From Erwinia sp039023475 (lineage in GTDB: Bacteria; Pseudomonadota; Gammaproteobacteria; Enterobacterales; Enterobacteriaceae): DNA of 64,000 nucleotides. Below, one piece after another: positions 9,140 through 18,076 of this stretch; positions within the stretch are counted from its first letter, which is position 1; every line of letters starts with the position of its first letter. The stretch covers positions 62,001-126,000 of the forward strand of contig NZ_JBCHVB010000008.1 in NCBI RefSeq assembly GCF_039023475.1, in the 5' to 3' direction. The notes beneath the pieces are model-generated. The model was not told the DNA's origin, made no database searches, and saw only the letters and a program-made list of their open reading frames with translations. The position numbers and the translations under genes are program-made.

Positions 9140-9910
9140 TCAGGTCCGCAGGCCGCGTCCACGCTGGATCAGCGCCCAGACCAGCAGATAGAAGGCGACG
9201 ATAAAGGCGACCAGCACGCCGAGGGTAAAGACCAGCGGCACATCGTTGATGCCGAGGAAGCCGTAGCGGAAGCCGCTAATCATATAGACGATCGGATTCA
9301 GCTTGGAGACCATCTGCCAGACAGGCGGCAGCAGCGACAGCGAATAGAACACCCCGCCCAGATAGGTCAGCGGCGTCAGGACGAAGGTCGGGATCAGGCT
9401 GATATCGTCAAACGTCCGGGCAAATACCGCGTTAAGCAGGCCCGCCAGCGAGAACAGGATCGCGGTCAGCAGCAGCGTCACCGCCACCATCAGCCATGAG
9501 TGCACCTGGAAAGGGACGAAGAAGAGCGAAATTGCCGTCACCAGAATGCCGACGCAGAGGCCACGCGCCACGCCGCCACCCACGTAACCGGCAATGATGA
9601 TATGCGTCGGAACGGGCGCCACCAGCAGCTCTTCGATATTGCGCTGGAACTTGGCGCTGAAGAACGACGAGGCGACGTTGGCATACGCATTGGTGATCAC
9701 CGCCATCATAATCAGGCCCGGCACAATAAACTGCATATAGGAGAAACCGTGCATTTCACCGATGCGTGAGCCGATCAGGTTGCCGAAGATAATGAAGTAG
9801 AGCGTCATGGTAATGACCGGCGGCACCAGCGTCTGGATCCAGATGCGCGCAAAACGGTTAATCTCTTTTCCCCAGATGCTTTTCAGGGCGACCCAGTACA
9901 AATGTGTCAT
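9140..9910 (-). CDS. yadH: ABC-2 type transporter permease YadH
   Basis: Inner-membrane permease of the ABC-2 exporter family with the ATPase YadG. It is 256 aa, the same as E. coli YadH, with about six hydrophobic segments (for example FIVPGLIMMAVITNAYANVASSFF). The substrate is unknown in the family. It overlaps yadG by 4 bp in a two-gene operon transcribed leftward. Confidence 0.93.
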   Translation of the reverse strand: MTHLYWVALKSIWGKEINRFARIWIQTLVPPVITMTLYFIIFGNLIGSRIGEMHGFSYMQFIVPGLIMMAVITNAYANVASSFFSAKFQRNIEELLVAPVPTHIIIAGYVGGGVARGLCVGILVTAISLFFVPFQVHSWLMVAVTLLLTAILFSLAGLLNAVFARTFDDISLIPTFVLTPLTYLGGVFYSLSLLPPVWQMVSKLNPIVYMISGFRYGFLGINDVPLVFTLGVLVAFIVAFYLLVWALIQRGRGLRT

Positions 9911-10833
9911 GCTTTCTCTCCTTTGCGACCGTTCACCAGGTCGACAAACAGCTCCTCGAGACGGTTAGCCTTATTGCGCATACTTAAAACCTGTACGCCC
10001 TGATGGCTGAGCTGGCTGAAGACGCTGTTCAGCCCCTGCTCGCGCAGCACTTCCACCTCCAGCGTTGCGGTATCCACCAGCCGGTACTGAAAGCCTTCAA
10101 GCTTCGGCAGCGGGCTTTTCGGCGCCAGATCCAGAATAAAGGTTTCCGATTTCAGCTTGGAAAGCAGCCCTTTCATCGAGGTATTTTCAACCAGTTCGCC
10201 GTGCTGGATAATGCCGATGTTGCGGCAAAGCATCTCAGCTTCTTCCAGATAGTGCGTGGTCAGAATGATGGTGGTGCCCTGGGCGTTTAAATCCTGCAGG
10301 AAGGTCCACATTGAGCGGCGCAGCTCGATATCCACGCCGGCCGTTGGCTCATCCAGGATGAGCAGCTTGGGTTCATGCATCAGCGCGCGGGCGATCATCA
10401 GACGGCGCTTCATCCCACCGGAGAGCATCCGGGCGCGCTCGTTGCGCTTATCCCAGAGATCGAGCTGCTTAAGGTATTTCTCAGCCCGCTTGAGCGCGTC
10501 AGGCTTCTCCACGCCGTAGAGGCCCGCCTGGCTGACCACGATCTGCTGAACGGTTTCGAACTGGTTAAAGTTGAATTCCTGCGGCACCAGCCCGAGCTGG
10601 CGCTTGGCGTTGACCACATCATGCTGGAGGTCGTAGCCGAACACCCGCACCTTACCGGCGCTCTTATTGACCAGCGAGCTGATGATGCCGATGGTGGTCG
10701 ATTTTCCCGCCCCGTTGGGGCCAAGCAGCGCGTAGAAGTCACCCGCTTCCACGTTCAGGTCAATCCCCTTCAGGGCCTGAACGCCGCCTGCGTAGGTTTT
10801 GGTCAGTTTTTCAAGTTCCAGTGCATAAGTCAT
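9907..10833 (-). CDS. yadG: ABC exporter ATPase YadG
   Basis: ATP-binding subunit partnering YadH. The 308 aa equals E. coli YadG. Walker A is GPNGAGKST (about 38-46), the signature is LSGGMKRR, Walker B is KLLILDEPTAGVD, and the switch is TTHYLEEAE. It is divergent from can across a 107-bp promoter-containing gap. Confidence 0.94.
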   Translation of the reverse strand: MTYALELEKLTKTYAGGVQALKGIDLNVEAGDFYALLGPNGAGKSTTIGIISSLVNKSAGKVRVFGYDLQHDVVNAKRQLGLVPQEFNFNQFETVQQIVVSQAGLYGVEKPDALKRAEKYLKQLDLWDKRNERARMLSGGMKRRLMIARALMHEPKLLILDEPTAGVDIELRRSMWTFLQDLNAQGTTIILTTHYLEEAEMLCRNIGIIQHGELVENTSMKGLLSKLKSETFILDLAPKSPLPKLEGFQYRLVDTATLEVEVLREQGLNSVFSQLSHQGVQVLSMRNKANRLEELFVDLVNGRKGEKA

Positions 10834-10940
10834 AGGTAAAAGCGTGCCCTGTTTTATGTGGTTTTTTTGTTAACCGTTTTAAATCGCGCCCTGTTGGCCT
10901 ATATTACTGCAACGCAATTCGAGCATTGGTTGACATAAAC

Positions 10941-11603
10941 ATGAAAGATATTGATACCCTTATCAGCAATAACCGCGAATGGTCCACTCTGTTAAAAGAG
11001 GAAGACCCGGGCTTTTTCGAACGCCTTTCGCTGGCGCAGAAACCCCGTTTTCTCTGGATTGGCTGCTCTGACAGCCGCGTGCCGGCTGAACGCCTGACGG
11101 GCCTGGAGCCGGGTGAGCTGTTCGTTCACCGTAACGTTGCCAACCTGGTTATCCACACGGACCTGAACTGCCTTTCCGTGGTGCAGTATGCTGTTGAGGT
11201 GCTGGAAGTTGAACACATCATCATCTGCGGACACTACGGCTGCGGTGGCGTGCAGGCGGCGGTGGAGAATCCGGAACTGGGCCTGATTAACAACTGGCTG
11301 CTGCACATTCGCGATCTGTGGTACAAGCATAGCTCGTTACTGGGTGAACTGCCGCCGGAAAAACGCTTCGACAAACTCTGCGAAATCAACGTCATTGAGC
11401 AGGTTTATAACCTGGGCCACTCTACCATCATGCAGTCTGCCTGGAAGCGCGGTCAGAAGGTCAGCATCCACGGCTGGGTTTACGGCATTCAGGATGGCTA
11501 TCTGCGCGATTTGGGCGTCACCGCCACCAATCGTGAGATTCTGGAGCAGCGCTACCGCCACGGTATCGCCCATCTGCTCAACGATCTTGAGAGCCCCAGC
11601 TGA
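10941..11603 (+). CDS. can: Beta-class carbonic anhydrase Can
   Basis: Interconverts CO2 and bicarbonate in the cytoplasm; essential in air in E. coli. The ATG at 10941 gives 220 aa starting MKDIDTLISNN, the E. coli length; an in-frame start 15 bp upstream adds five residues. Zinc ligands are C42, H98 and C101, with the D44-R46 dyad (CSDSR). The ribosome-binding site is poor. Convergent with hpt. Confidence 0.96.
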   Translation: MKDIDTLISNNREWSTLLKEEDPGFFERLSLAQKPRFLWIGCSDSRVPAERLTGLEPGELFVHRNVANLVIHTDLNCLSVVQYAVEVLEVEHIIICGHYGCGGVQAAVENPELGLINNWLLHIRDLWYKHSSLLGELPPEKRFDKLCEINVIEQVYNLGHSTIMQSAWKRGQKVSIHGWVYGIQDGYLRDLGVTATNREILEQRYRHGIAHLLNDLESPS

Positions 11604-11625
11604 TAGCTGCCGCGCATCATATAAC

Positions 11626-11644
11626 AGGCCGGAATTTCCGGCCT
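11626..11644. terminator. Hairpin between convergent can and hpt
   Basis: A perfect inverted repeat AGGCCGGAA / TTCCGGCCT with a single central base. It follows the can stop by 22 bp. No clear T-run follows on either side, so it is a likely but unproven terminator. Confidence 0.5.
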
Positions 11645-11696
11645 TAGTCGATTGTGCGGTGAGCGAACGCACCTGCTTACTCACCGCAAAACGCGG

Positions 11697-12233
11697 TTAC
11701 TCCTCCAGCATCACCACGTTGCCCACGTAGGCAAGATGGCGATAGCGCTGCGCGAAGTCGATACCGTAACCCACCACGAATTTGTCCGGAATGGTAAAGC
11801 CCACGTACTCCACCGGCACCTCCACTTCACGACGCTCTGGCTTATCCAGCAGCGTACAGATCGCCAGTGATTTTGGCTGACGCAGGCTGAGAATATCGCG
11901 CACCTTGCTCAGCGTGTTGCCGGAGTCGATGATATCTTCCACGATCAGCACATCCTTGCCGCGAATATCCTCATCCAGATCCTTCAGGATTTTCACATCC
12001 CGGCTGCTGGACATCCCGCTGCCGTAGCTGGAGGCCGTCATAAAATCGACTTCATGCGGCACGTCGATCTTACGGCAGAGATCCGCCATAAACATGAAAG
12101 AGCCGCGCAGCAGGCCCACCAGGACCATTTCACTGCCGCTGTCACGGTAGTTTTCCGTGATCTGCTGGCCCAGTTCGGCGATACGTTTGGCGATCTCGTC
12201 TTCAGAGATCATGACTTCTACGGTGTGTTTCAT
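11697..12233 (-). CDS. hpt: Hypoxanthine phosphoribosyltransferase Hpt
   Basis: Purine salvage: converts hypoxanthine (and guanine weakly) with PRPP to the nucleotide. At 178 aa it equals E. coli Hpt. The PRPP-binding motif VLIVEDIIDSGNTL is at about residues 95-108. It marks the left edge of the accessory block: in E. coli gcd comes next upstream, here a Cys/Met PLP enzyme does. Confidence 0.96.
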   Translation of the reverse strand: MKHTVEVMISEDEIAKRIAELGQQITENYRDSGSEMVLVGLLRGSFMFMADLCRKIDVPHEVDFMTASSYGSGMSSSRDVKILKDLDEDIRGKDVLIVEDIIDSGNTLSKVRDILSLRQPKSLAICTLLDKPERREVEVPVEYVGFTIPDKFVVGYGIDFAQRYRHLAYVGNVVMLEE

Positions 12234-12439
12234 AGCGTTATGTCGATCTTGTCAGTGGCCTAAAGTAAGCCGCGAAGTTTATCACACTCCCCTCCCCTGC
12301 GCTCGACGTTGCGCCAGGATATGGCCCCGGTAAGCAGGCTGAAATGAGCCGCACAAGCGGCATTTATCTGCACGATTGAGGGCAAGTTAACGTATGCTGA
12401 ATCTTATCGCAGAGCGCAACCAGACAGGCAGGAGAGTGC

Positions 12440-13720
12440 ATGACTTTTCACGCTAAAAAGACCCATATCGGCAGCCGTGAGCTTCACCCCGAAACGCAGA
12501 TGCTTAATTATGGTTACGATCCATCGCTGTCAGAGGGCGCGGTTAAACCGCCGGTTTTTCTTACTTCCACCTTCGTGTTTAACAGCGCCGAAGAAGGGAA
12601 AGATTTCTTTGACTACGTCTCGGGCCGCCGCGAACCGCCTGAAGGGAGCGCTAACGGCCTGGTCTATTCGCGCTTTAATCATCCCAATAGTGAGATCGTG
12701 GAGGACCGGCTGGCGATTTATGAGCGTACCGACAGCGCCGCGCTCTTCTCTTCCGGCATGTCCGCCATCGCCACCACGCTGCTGACCTTTATCGAGCCCG
12801 GCGATGTCATCCTGCACTCACAGCCGCTGTATGGCGGCACCGAAACGCTGCTGACTAAAACGTTTGGCCGCCTGAAGGTAGCAGCGGTGGGCTTTGCGGA
12901 CGGCATCAGCGAGGCGTCGGTGCAGGCCGCCGCCGGTGAGGCGATGCGCCTTGGCCGCGTGTCGGTCATTCTGATCGAGTCCCCGGCGAATCCGACCAAC
13001 AGCCTGGTCGATATTGCGCTGATTAAACGGGTGGCCGATGCTATTGGAGAGAAACAGCAGCACCGCCCGGTGATCGCCTGCGATAACACGCTGCTGGGCC
13101 CGGTCTTTCAGCGACCCATTGAGCAGGGTGCGGACCTTTCAATTTACTCGCTGACAAAGTATGTCGGGGGGCATTCCGATCTGATTGCGGGCGCGGTCAT
13201 GGGCAGCAAGGCGCTGATCAAACAGGTTAAAGCGTTACGCAGCGCAACCGGCACCCAGCTCGATCCGCACACCAGTTGGATGATTGGTCGCTCGCTGGAG
13301 ACGCTGTCGCTGCGCATGGAGCGGGCGAATGATAACGCTGCGGCGGTGGCAGCTTTTCTGCGTGACCACGCCAAAATCAGCAAGCTGCACTATCTCGCCT
13401 TTCTGCCGCCGGACTCCCCGGCCGGGCAGCTCTTCAGCCGGCAGTGCAGCGGAGCAGGGTCGACATTTTCCTTCGACGTTGTCGGCGGCCAGGCCGCCGC
13501 CTTCAGGCTGCTTAACGCGCTGAGCCTGTTTAAGCTGGCGGTGAGCCTCGGCGGCACGGAGTCGCTTGCCAGCCATCCGGCCAGCACCACCCATTCGGGC
13601 GTGCCTGCGAACATTCGCGACCGCATCGGCATCGGTGAAGCGACGATCCGCCTGTCGATCGGCATTGAAAATAAAGACGATCTTATCGAAGATCTGCGGC
13701 TGGCGCTGGATCGGGTATAA
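12440..13720 (+). CDS. Cys/Met metabolism PLP-dependent enzyme (cystathionine gamma-synthase/methionine gamma-lyase-like)
   Basis: Fold type I PLP enzyme of 426 aa, somewhat longer than MetB or MetC. The cofactor lysine is K240 in SIYSLTKYVGGHSD; VYSRFNHPN (about 75-83) and the phosphate-binding SSGMSAI (104-110) are family hallmarks. The C-terminal GGTESLASHPASTTHSG is typical of gamma-synthase/gamma-lyase members. The exact reaction (gamma-synthase, gamma-lyase or sulfhydrylase) cannot be set from sequence alone. It stands alone with its own ribosome-binding site (GGAGAG) and no partner gene, and is the first accessory gene right of hpt. Confidence 0.85.
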   Translation: MTFHAKKTHIGSRELHPETQMLNYGYDPSLSEGAVKPPVFLTSTFVFNSAEEGKDFFDYVSGRREPPEGSANGLVYSRFNHPNSEIVEDRLAIYERTDSAALFSSGMSAIATTLLTFIEPGDVILHSQPLYGGTETLLTKTFGRLKVAAVGFADGISEASVQAAAGEAMRLGRVSVILIESPANPTNSLVDIALIKRVADAIGEKQQHRPVIACDNTLLGPVFQRPIEQGADLSIYSLTKYVGGHSDLIAGAVMGSKALIKQVKALRSATGTQLDPHTSWMIGRSLETLSLRMERANDNAAAVAAFLRDHAKISKLHYLAFLPPDSPAGQLFSRQCSGAGSTFSFDVVGGQAAAFRLLNALSLFKLAVSLGGTESLASHPASTTHSGVPANIRDRIGIGEATIRLSIGIENKDDLIEDLRLALDRV

Positions 13721-13901
13721 AGCAACGTCCGGCTTCAGCAACGGCGGCGGAGAGAACGTGAATGCCCTCTTTTCCGCCAGATTATCCCCGCCGCCGTAGT
13801 GCTTCTGGTCACTCATCCCCGTTTATAAGTGAAGCCGATCACGGTTTTAACCCCCGCCAGGGATTTTGAAAGGTAATCAGTGACTTTTCACAGTATCGTT
13901 T

Positions 13902-13913
13902 GTAATCGATTAC
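13902..13913. promoter_or_regulatory. LacI-family operator upstream of the secreted isomerase
   Basis: The perfect 12-bp palindrome GTAATCGATTAC lies 20 bp upstream of the isomerase start, where a bound repressor would block transcription. The same 12 bases occur twice more before the MFS carrier gene (19334, 19362). A LacI-family gene lies between the two regulated ends. Confidence 0.75.
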
Positions 13914-13933
13914 TTTTCACAAGGAGCTTCATT

Positions 13934-14782
13934 ATGTTTGCCAGACTTGTTGCCACCACCCTGATGTTAGCCACCGCAGCCCTGGGCACGCTTTCCGCTC
14001 AGGCGGCCAACGTCGAAGATGAAATCGCGTTACAGATGTATACCTTGCGCAATGTAGGTTCGGCGCAGGAACAGTTCGCCATGGCGCACAAAGCGGGCTT
14101 CCAGAACGTGGAAATTGTTGGCACACACGACCTTAGCGCGGCGCAGATGAACGCCGTACTGAAGGAAAATAAGCTTAGAGTCACCTCTTCGCACGTACAG
14201 CTTGCCGCACTGGAAGATCACTGGCAGGAGACACTCAAATTTAATAAAGCGATCGGCAACAAAACGCTTATCGTTCCCTGGATTGAGGCAGCGGATCGTC
14301 CCGATGATACCCAGGGATGGATCAAGTATGCACAGCGGCTCGATACGCTGGGCGCAAAGTTGCGCAAAGAGGGGATGCAGCTGGCCTACCACAATCACAA
14401 TTTTGAAATGAAGAAATATGACGGCGTGACGGCGCTTGAGATCATCCTCACGCATTCACGCAGCGAAAACCTGAAGCTGGAGCTGGATGCAGCATGGGTC
14501 TCCCGCGGGGGTCAGGACCCGGCGCGTCTGTTGAAGGCCTATCCTGGCCGTTTCTATGCCATCCATGCCAAAGACAATGCGGCTATCGGCATTCGTGATG
14601 ATGAAATGAATTTCGCGCCGCTGGGCGAAGGCCTGCTGGACTGGAAAACGATCCTGCCAGCTGCCAGAGCCAGCGGCGTGAAGTGGTTTATCATTGAACA
14701 CGATAAGCCAAAAGATCCCTGGAGCATTATTACAACTTCGCACCGCAACCTGCGCGCCGCGCTGAGCCGCGCACAGCAGTAA
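13934..14782 (+). CDS. Exported sugar isomerase/epimerase-like TIM-barrel protein
   Basis: Member of the AP endonuclease family 2 / sugar phosphate isomerase-epimerase fold. The ATG at 13934 follows AAGGAG; the protein of 282 aa starts with a signal peptide (MFARLVATTLMLATAALG ... SAQA), cleavage near residue 24, so it should act in the periplasm. Likely metal ligands are in YHNHNFEM, KLELDAAWV, IHAKD and FIIEHDKP. An in-frame GTG at 13880 would bury the signal and is rejected. Periplasmic members of this fold act on sugars rather than sugar phosphates, and some cleave 3-keto-glycosides; that role is inference. It ends 6 bp from the convergent LacI gene. Confidence 0.8.
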   Translation: MFARLVATTLMLATAALGTLSAQAANVEDEIALQMYTLRNVGSAQEQFAMAHKAGFQNVEIVGTHDLSAAQMNAVLKENKLRVTSSHVQLAALEDHWQETLKFNKAIGNKTLIVPWIEAADRPDDTQGWIKYAQRLDTLGAKLRKEGMQLAYHNHNFEMKKYDGVTALEIILTHSRSENLKLELDAAWVSRGGQDPARLLKAYPGRFYAIHAKDNAAIGIRDDEMNFAPLGEGLLDWKTILPAARASGVKWFIIEHDKPKDPWSIITTSHRNLRAALSRAQQ

Positions 14783-14788
14783 GCTGAC

Positions 14789-15769
14789 TCAGGTACTGGC
14801 ACGCTCAATCAGGTGCCAGTCCATGATAATGCGTTCGGTTACCGCTTCGGGATTCTCAATTCGCTGTACCACCAGCTCGCAGGCTTTACGGCCTATATCC
14901 CGTGACGGCTGCGCAATCGTGGTGAGCGGCGGCGAGACCATCTCCGCCAGCCCGGAGCCGTCAAACCCCGCTACGGCAATATCTTCAGGCACCCGCAGGC
15001 CCGCATCGCGAATGGCCGCCATCGCCCCCGCGGCTAAGGTGTCAGACACCGCAAAGACCGCATCCGGCCGCTCTTCGCCCGCCAGCAGCTGGAGCATATT
15101 TTTCTTACCGGCGCTGAAGCTCAGTTCGCTGGCGTAGCCAATCGCCTGCCAGCTAAGCTGGCTGCGCTCAAGCTCACTCAGATACCCCTGCTGGCGCAGC
15201 TGAGCATACTTGTAGTTGAGGTCATGATTAATCAGCGCAATCTTCCGGCGCCCTCTGTTAATCAGGTGGCGCACCATCTGCTGTGAAGCGTCGCTGTCAT
15301 TAATGCCCACGCAGGAGACATCGCCCGCATTGGCATATTCCGCGCACTGCACCCAGGGCGTTTTGCCAATCAGCCGCGTCAGTTCAGGCAGCTTGCTGAA
15401 GGCGTCCATGGTAATAATGCCATCAACGATCTTGCCGGAGAGGAGCTGCAAACTTGAGCGCGAGCGCTCAATGTCCGAGCCGGAGTTGCAGAGCAGAATG
15501 CGGTAGCCGCTTTTTTCAGCCTGCTCCTCGATCCCTTTTACCACTTCGGCGCAGAACGGGTTGGAGATATCAGAGACCATGACCAGAATCATCGAGCTTC
15601 GCGCGGTGCGCAGCTGGCGTGCCAGCAGGTTAGGCTGATAATTGCTCTCTTTAATGGCCTGCAAAACTTTTTCGCGGTTTTTGTCTTTTACGGTGTCGCT
15701 GTTATTCAACACTCTTGAAACTGTCGCGACAGAAACACCCGCAAGGCGGGCGATCTTTTGAATGGACAT
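14789..15769 (-). CDS. LacI-family transcriptional regulator
   Basis: A 326-aa repressor with an N-terminal helix-turn-helix (MSIQKIARLAGVSVATVSRVLNNSDTV, 1-26) followed by the hinge NYQPNLLARQLR and a periplasmic-binding-protein-like effector domain. It lies downstream of the Gfo/Idh gene by 74 bp in the same direction, so it may be the last gene of that operon. The three GTAATCGATTAC palindromes around the cluster fit a LacI operator with a central CG. The effector is probably the sugar handled by the cluster (inference). Confidence 0.9.
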   Translation of the reverse strand: MSIQKIARLAGVSVATVSRVLNNSDTVKDKNREKVLQAIKESNYQPNLLARQLRTARSSMILVMVSDISNPFCAEVVKGIEEQAEKSGYRILLCNSGSDIERSRSSLQLLSGKIVDGIITMDAFSKLPELTRLIGKTPWVQCAEYANAGDVSCVGINDSDASQQMVRHLINRGRRKIALINHDLNYKYAQLRQQGYLSELERSQLSWQAIGYASELSFSAGKKNMLQLLAGEERPDAVFAVSDTLAAGAMAAIRDAGLRVPEDIAVAGFDGSGLAEMVSPPLTTIAQPSRDIGRKACELVVQRIENPEAVTERIIMDWHLIERAST

Positions 15770-15843
15770 GGGGTCAACTCTTGCTCAAACAGATGGAACG
15801 CAGGCTATCATAGATCCGCCCCAACAATAAGTTAACTGCGTCT

Positions 15844-16995
15844 TCACCACTCGACCTTCATCCAGCGCTGCTGCTGATGGCTGCGCACAATGGCATCAAC
15901 AATCGCCATCACCTGCGCGCCGTCGTGGAAGGTCGCAAACGCAGCCTCCTTTTGCGCCGGTGGTCTGCCCTGCGCCACCGCAAGATAGAACTGCTGCATC
16001 ATATTGCGGAACGCATCCGGCCAGCCTTCAATGTGCCCACCGGGAAAGCGCGCCCGTCCCGCAACGTCAGCGTTCAGCAGCGAGGGATCGTCTGAGAGCA
16101 GCTGATTGGCCTGATGGCGATGACCAATCCAGAGCTGCTGCGGCGTCTCCTGATCCCACGCCAGCGAGGCAATACTGCCGTTCACTTCAAACGCCAGCCG
16201 GTTCTTACGTCCGGCAGAGACCTGCGAGACGTTGAAGCTGCCTTTACTGCCGTCGTCAAAGCGAAACAGCACGAAGCCCATATCTTCCGTGGTGACTTCA
16301 TGGGATTCATACTGCGGCGCTTCCTGTCTGCCGCCAAAGGTGGCGCCCTGCTGCACGCTGGCTTTACGGCCCGGCCAGACGATGGCGAGATCGGCCATCA
16401 CCTCCACGATCTTTTTCCCGGTGGTGAACTGAATAGTGTCGCACCAGTGTGAGCCAATATCCGCAACGGCCCTTGAGGCACCGCCTTTTTCCGCATTTAC
16501 CCGCCAGTTATAGTCGGTCTCCTCCAGCATCCAGTCCTGCACATAGCTGCCCTGGGCCGAAAAAAGCCGCCCCAGCTCCGCCTGTCGCATCATGCTGGCG
16601 GCCTGCTGAACCATGGCAAACTGACGATAGACAAAGCTGACGCCGTGCACCACGCCCGCCTGCTCAGCCAGATCGACCAGCTCGCGGGCTTCCTCCATCG
16701 TCATGCAGAGCGGTTTTTCCGAGAAAAGGTGCTTACCGGCGCGCAGTACCTGGCGGTTTATCGCGGCATGGACGTGATTGGGCGTACAGTTATGTACCAC
16801 CTCCAGCCCCTCGTGCTGAAGGAAGGTAGCGACATCGCTGTAGGCATGCGGCACATTCAGCTGCGCCGCATGCGCCTCCGCTTTCGCTTGTTCCCTGTCA
16901 CAAATCGCCACCACATGAATGTTGCCGAGACGGCGGAGCGCCTCAATATGCGCCGGACCGATAAAGCCGCTGCCAATAATGCCGGCATTAATCAT
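15844..16995 (-). CDS. Gfo/Idh/MocA-family oxidoreductase
   Basis: NAD(P)-dependent sugar or inositol dehydrogenase family, 383 aa. The N-terminal Rossmann motif is GIIGSGFIGPAH; the catalytic EKP motif is in LFSEKPLCM (about 93-101), and a GSHWCD segment holds the usual second-domain histidine. The ATG at 16995 sits six bases after GAGGAGA; a GTG at 16998 is an alternative. The 5' end overlaps the preceding isomerase gene by 8 bp, showing tight coupling. It probably oxidises or reduces a sugar carbonyl in the LacI-controlled pathway. Confidence 0.87.
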   Translation of the reverse strand: MINAGIIGSGFIGPAHIEALRRLGNIHVVAICDREQAKAEAHAAQLNVPHAYSDVATFLQHEGLEVVHNCTPNHVHAAINRQVLRAGKHLFSEKPLCMTMEEARELVDLAEQAGVVHGVSFVYRQFAMVQQAASMMRQAELGRLFSAQGSYVQDWMLEETDYNWRVNAEKGGASRAVADIGSHWCDTIQFTTGKKIVEVMADLAIVWPGRKASVQQGATFGGRQEAPQYESHEVTTEDMGFVLFRFDDGSKGSFNVSQVSAGRKNRLAFEVNGSIASLAWDQETPQQLWIGHRHQANQLLSDDPSLLNADVAGRARFPGGHIEGWPDAFRNMMQQFYLAVAQGRPPAQKEAAFATFHDGAQVMAIVDAIVRSHQQQRWMKVEW

Positions 16996-18061
16996 CACAA
17001 TCTCCTCTGCTCAGGCCCAGCTGCGCTCTGACGCTCGCCTTTTGATCCTCTCTGGCCGCAAAATCATCGAAGGCGCGTCCGGCGACCGGTATGATGTGAT
17101 GCTGAATAAATTCAGCCCCTTCACGCGCGCCCGTCTCACTCTCTTTCAGACAGCATTCCCACTCCAGCACGGCCCAGCCGTCGTAGTCATACTGCGCCAG
17201 CTTGCTGAAAATGCTGTTGAAATCGATCTGACCATCGCCCGGCGAGCGGAAGCGGCCAGCCCGGTTAATCCAGGGCTGATAGCCGCCGTAAACGCCGCTG
17301 CGGCCGTTGGGCCGATACTCCGCATCCTTCACGTGAAAGGCTTTAATGCGCGGATGATAGATATCAATAAAGCTCAGGTAGTCGATGTGTTGCAGAAGCA
17401 AATGGCTCGGGTCGAACAAAATGTTGCAGCGCGGATGGTGGTTCACCTCAGCCAGAAAGCGTTCAAAGGTGGCGCCATCATGTAAATCTTCGCCGGGATG
17501 AATTTCATAACAGAGATCCACGCCGTGGCGATCGAATTCATCCAGCACCGGCAGCCAGCGGCGCGCCAGTTCAGCAAAGGCCTCGCTGAACAGCTGCGGA
17601 TTGTGCGGCGGCCACGGATAGAGATAGGGCCAGGCCAGCGAGCCGGAAAAGGTGGCGTGAGCGCTCAGGCCCAGCTTCGCCGACGCCGACGCCGCTTTCT
17701 TCAGCATTCCTGTGGCCCAGGCGGTGCGCTTAGCGCTGTTGCCCCGCACCTCAGCCGGCGCGAAGCCGTCAAAAGCCTCATCGTGAGCCGGATGGACAGC
17801 GATAAGCTGCCCTTCCAGATGGGTGGAAAGCTCGCTGATGACGAGGTCATACTTTGCCAGCATGCCCGTGACGTCATCGCAATAAGCCTGACTCTCCGCA
17901 GCCTGTTCAACATCGAAAATCGCCGGGTGATTACAGGGGATTTGCAACGCTTTATACCCCAGCGCGGAAGCCCACTGCGCCATCCCTTCCAGGGAATTAA
18001 ACGGCGCCTGCCGATCAATAAACTGCGATAAAAAAATACCCGGACCTTTTAACGTTTTCAT
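16988..18061 (-). CDS. Cytoplasmic sugar isomerase/epimerase TIM-barrel protein
   Basis: A 357-aa member of the same AP-endonuclease-2 isomerase fold as the exported protein at 13934, without a signal peptide. Metal-site motifs are CYEIHPGED, LFDPSHLL, AFHVKDAEY and VLEWECC. The ATG at 18061 is five bases after GGGAGG; an upstream GTG is less likely. It overlaps the Gfo/Idh gene and is 15 bp after the MFS gene, so the three form one operon. Pairing of Gfo/Idh dehydrogenases with this fold is common in inositol and 3-keto-sugar pathways. Confidence 0.85.
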   Translation of the reverse strand: MKTLKGPGIFLSQFIDRQAPFNSLEGMAQWASALGYKALQIPCNHPAIFDVEQAAESQAYCDDVTGMLAKYDLVISELSTHLEGQLIAVHPAHDEAFDGFAPAEVRGNSAKRTAWATGMLKKAASASAKLGLSAHATFSGSLAWPYLYPWPPHNPQLFSEAFAELARRWLPVLDEFDRHGVDLCYEIHPGEDLHDGATFERFLAEVNHHPRCNILFDPSHLLLQHIDYLSFIDIYHPRIKAFHVKDAEYRPNGRSGVYGGYQPWINRAGRFRSPGDGQIDFNSIFSKLAQYDYDGWAVLEWECCLKESETGAREGAEFIQHHIIPVAGRAFDDFAAREDQKASVRAQLGLSRGDCDD

Positions 18062-18076
18062 GCCCACCTCCCGTTA

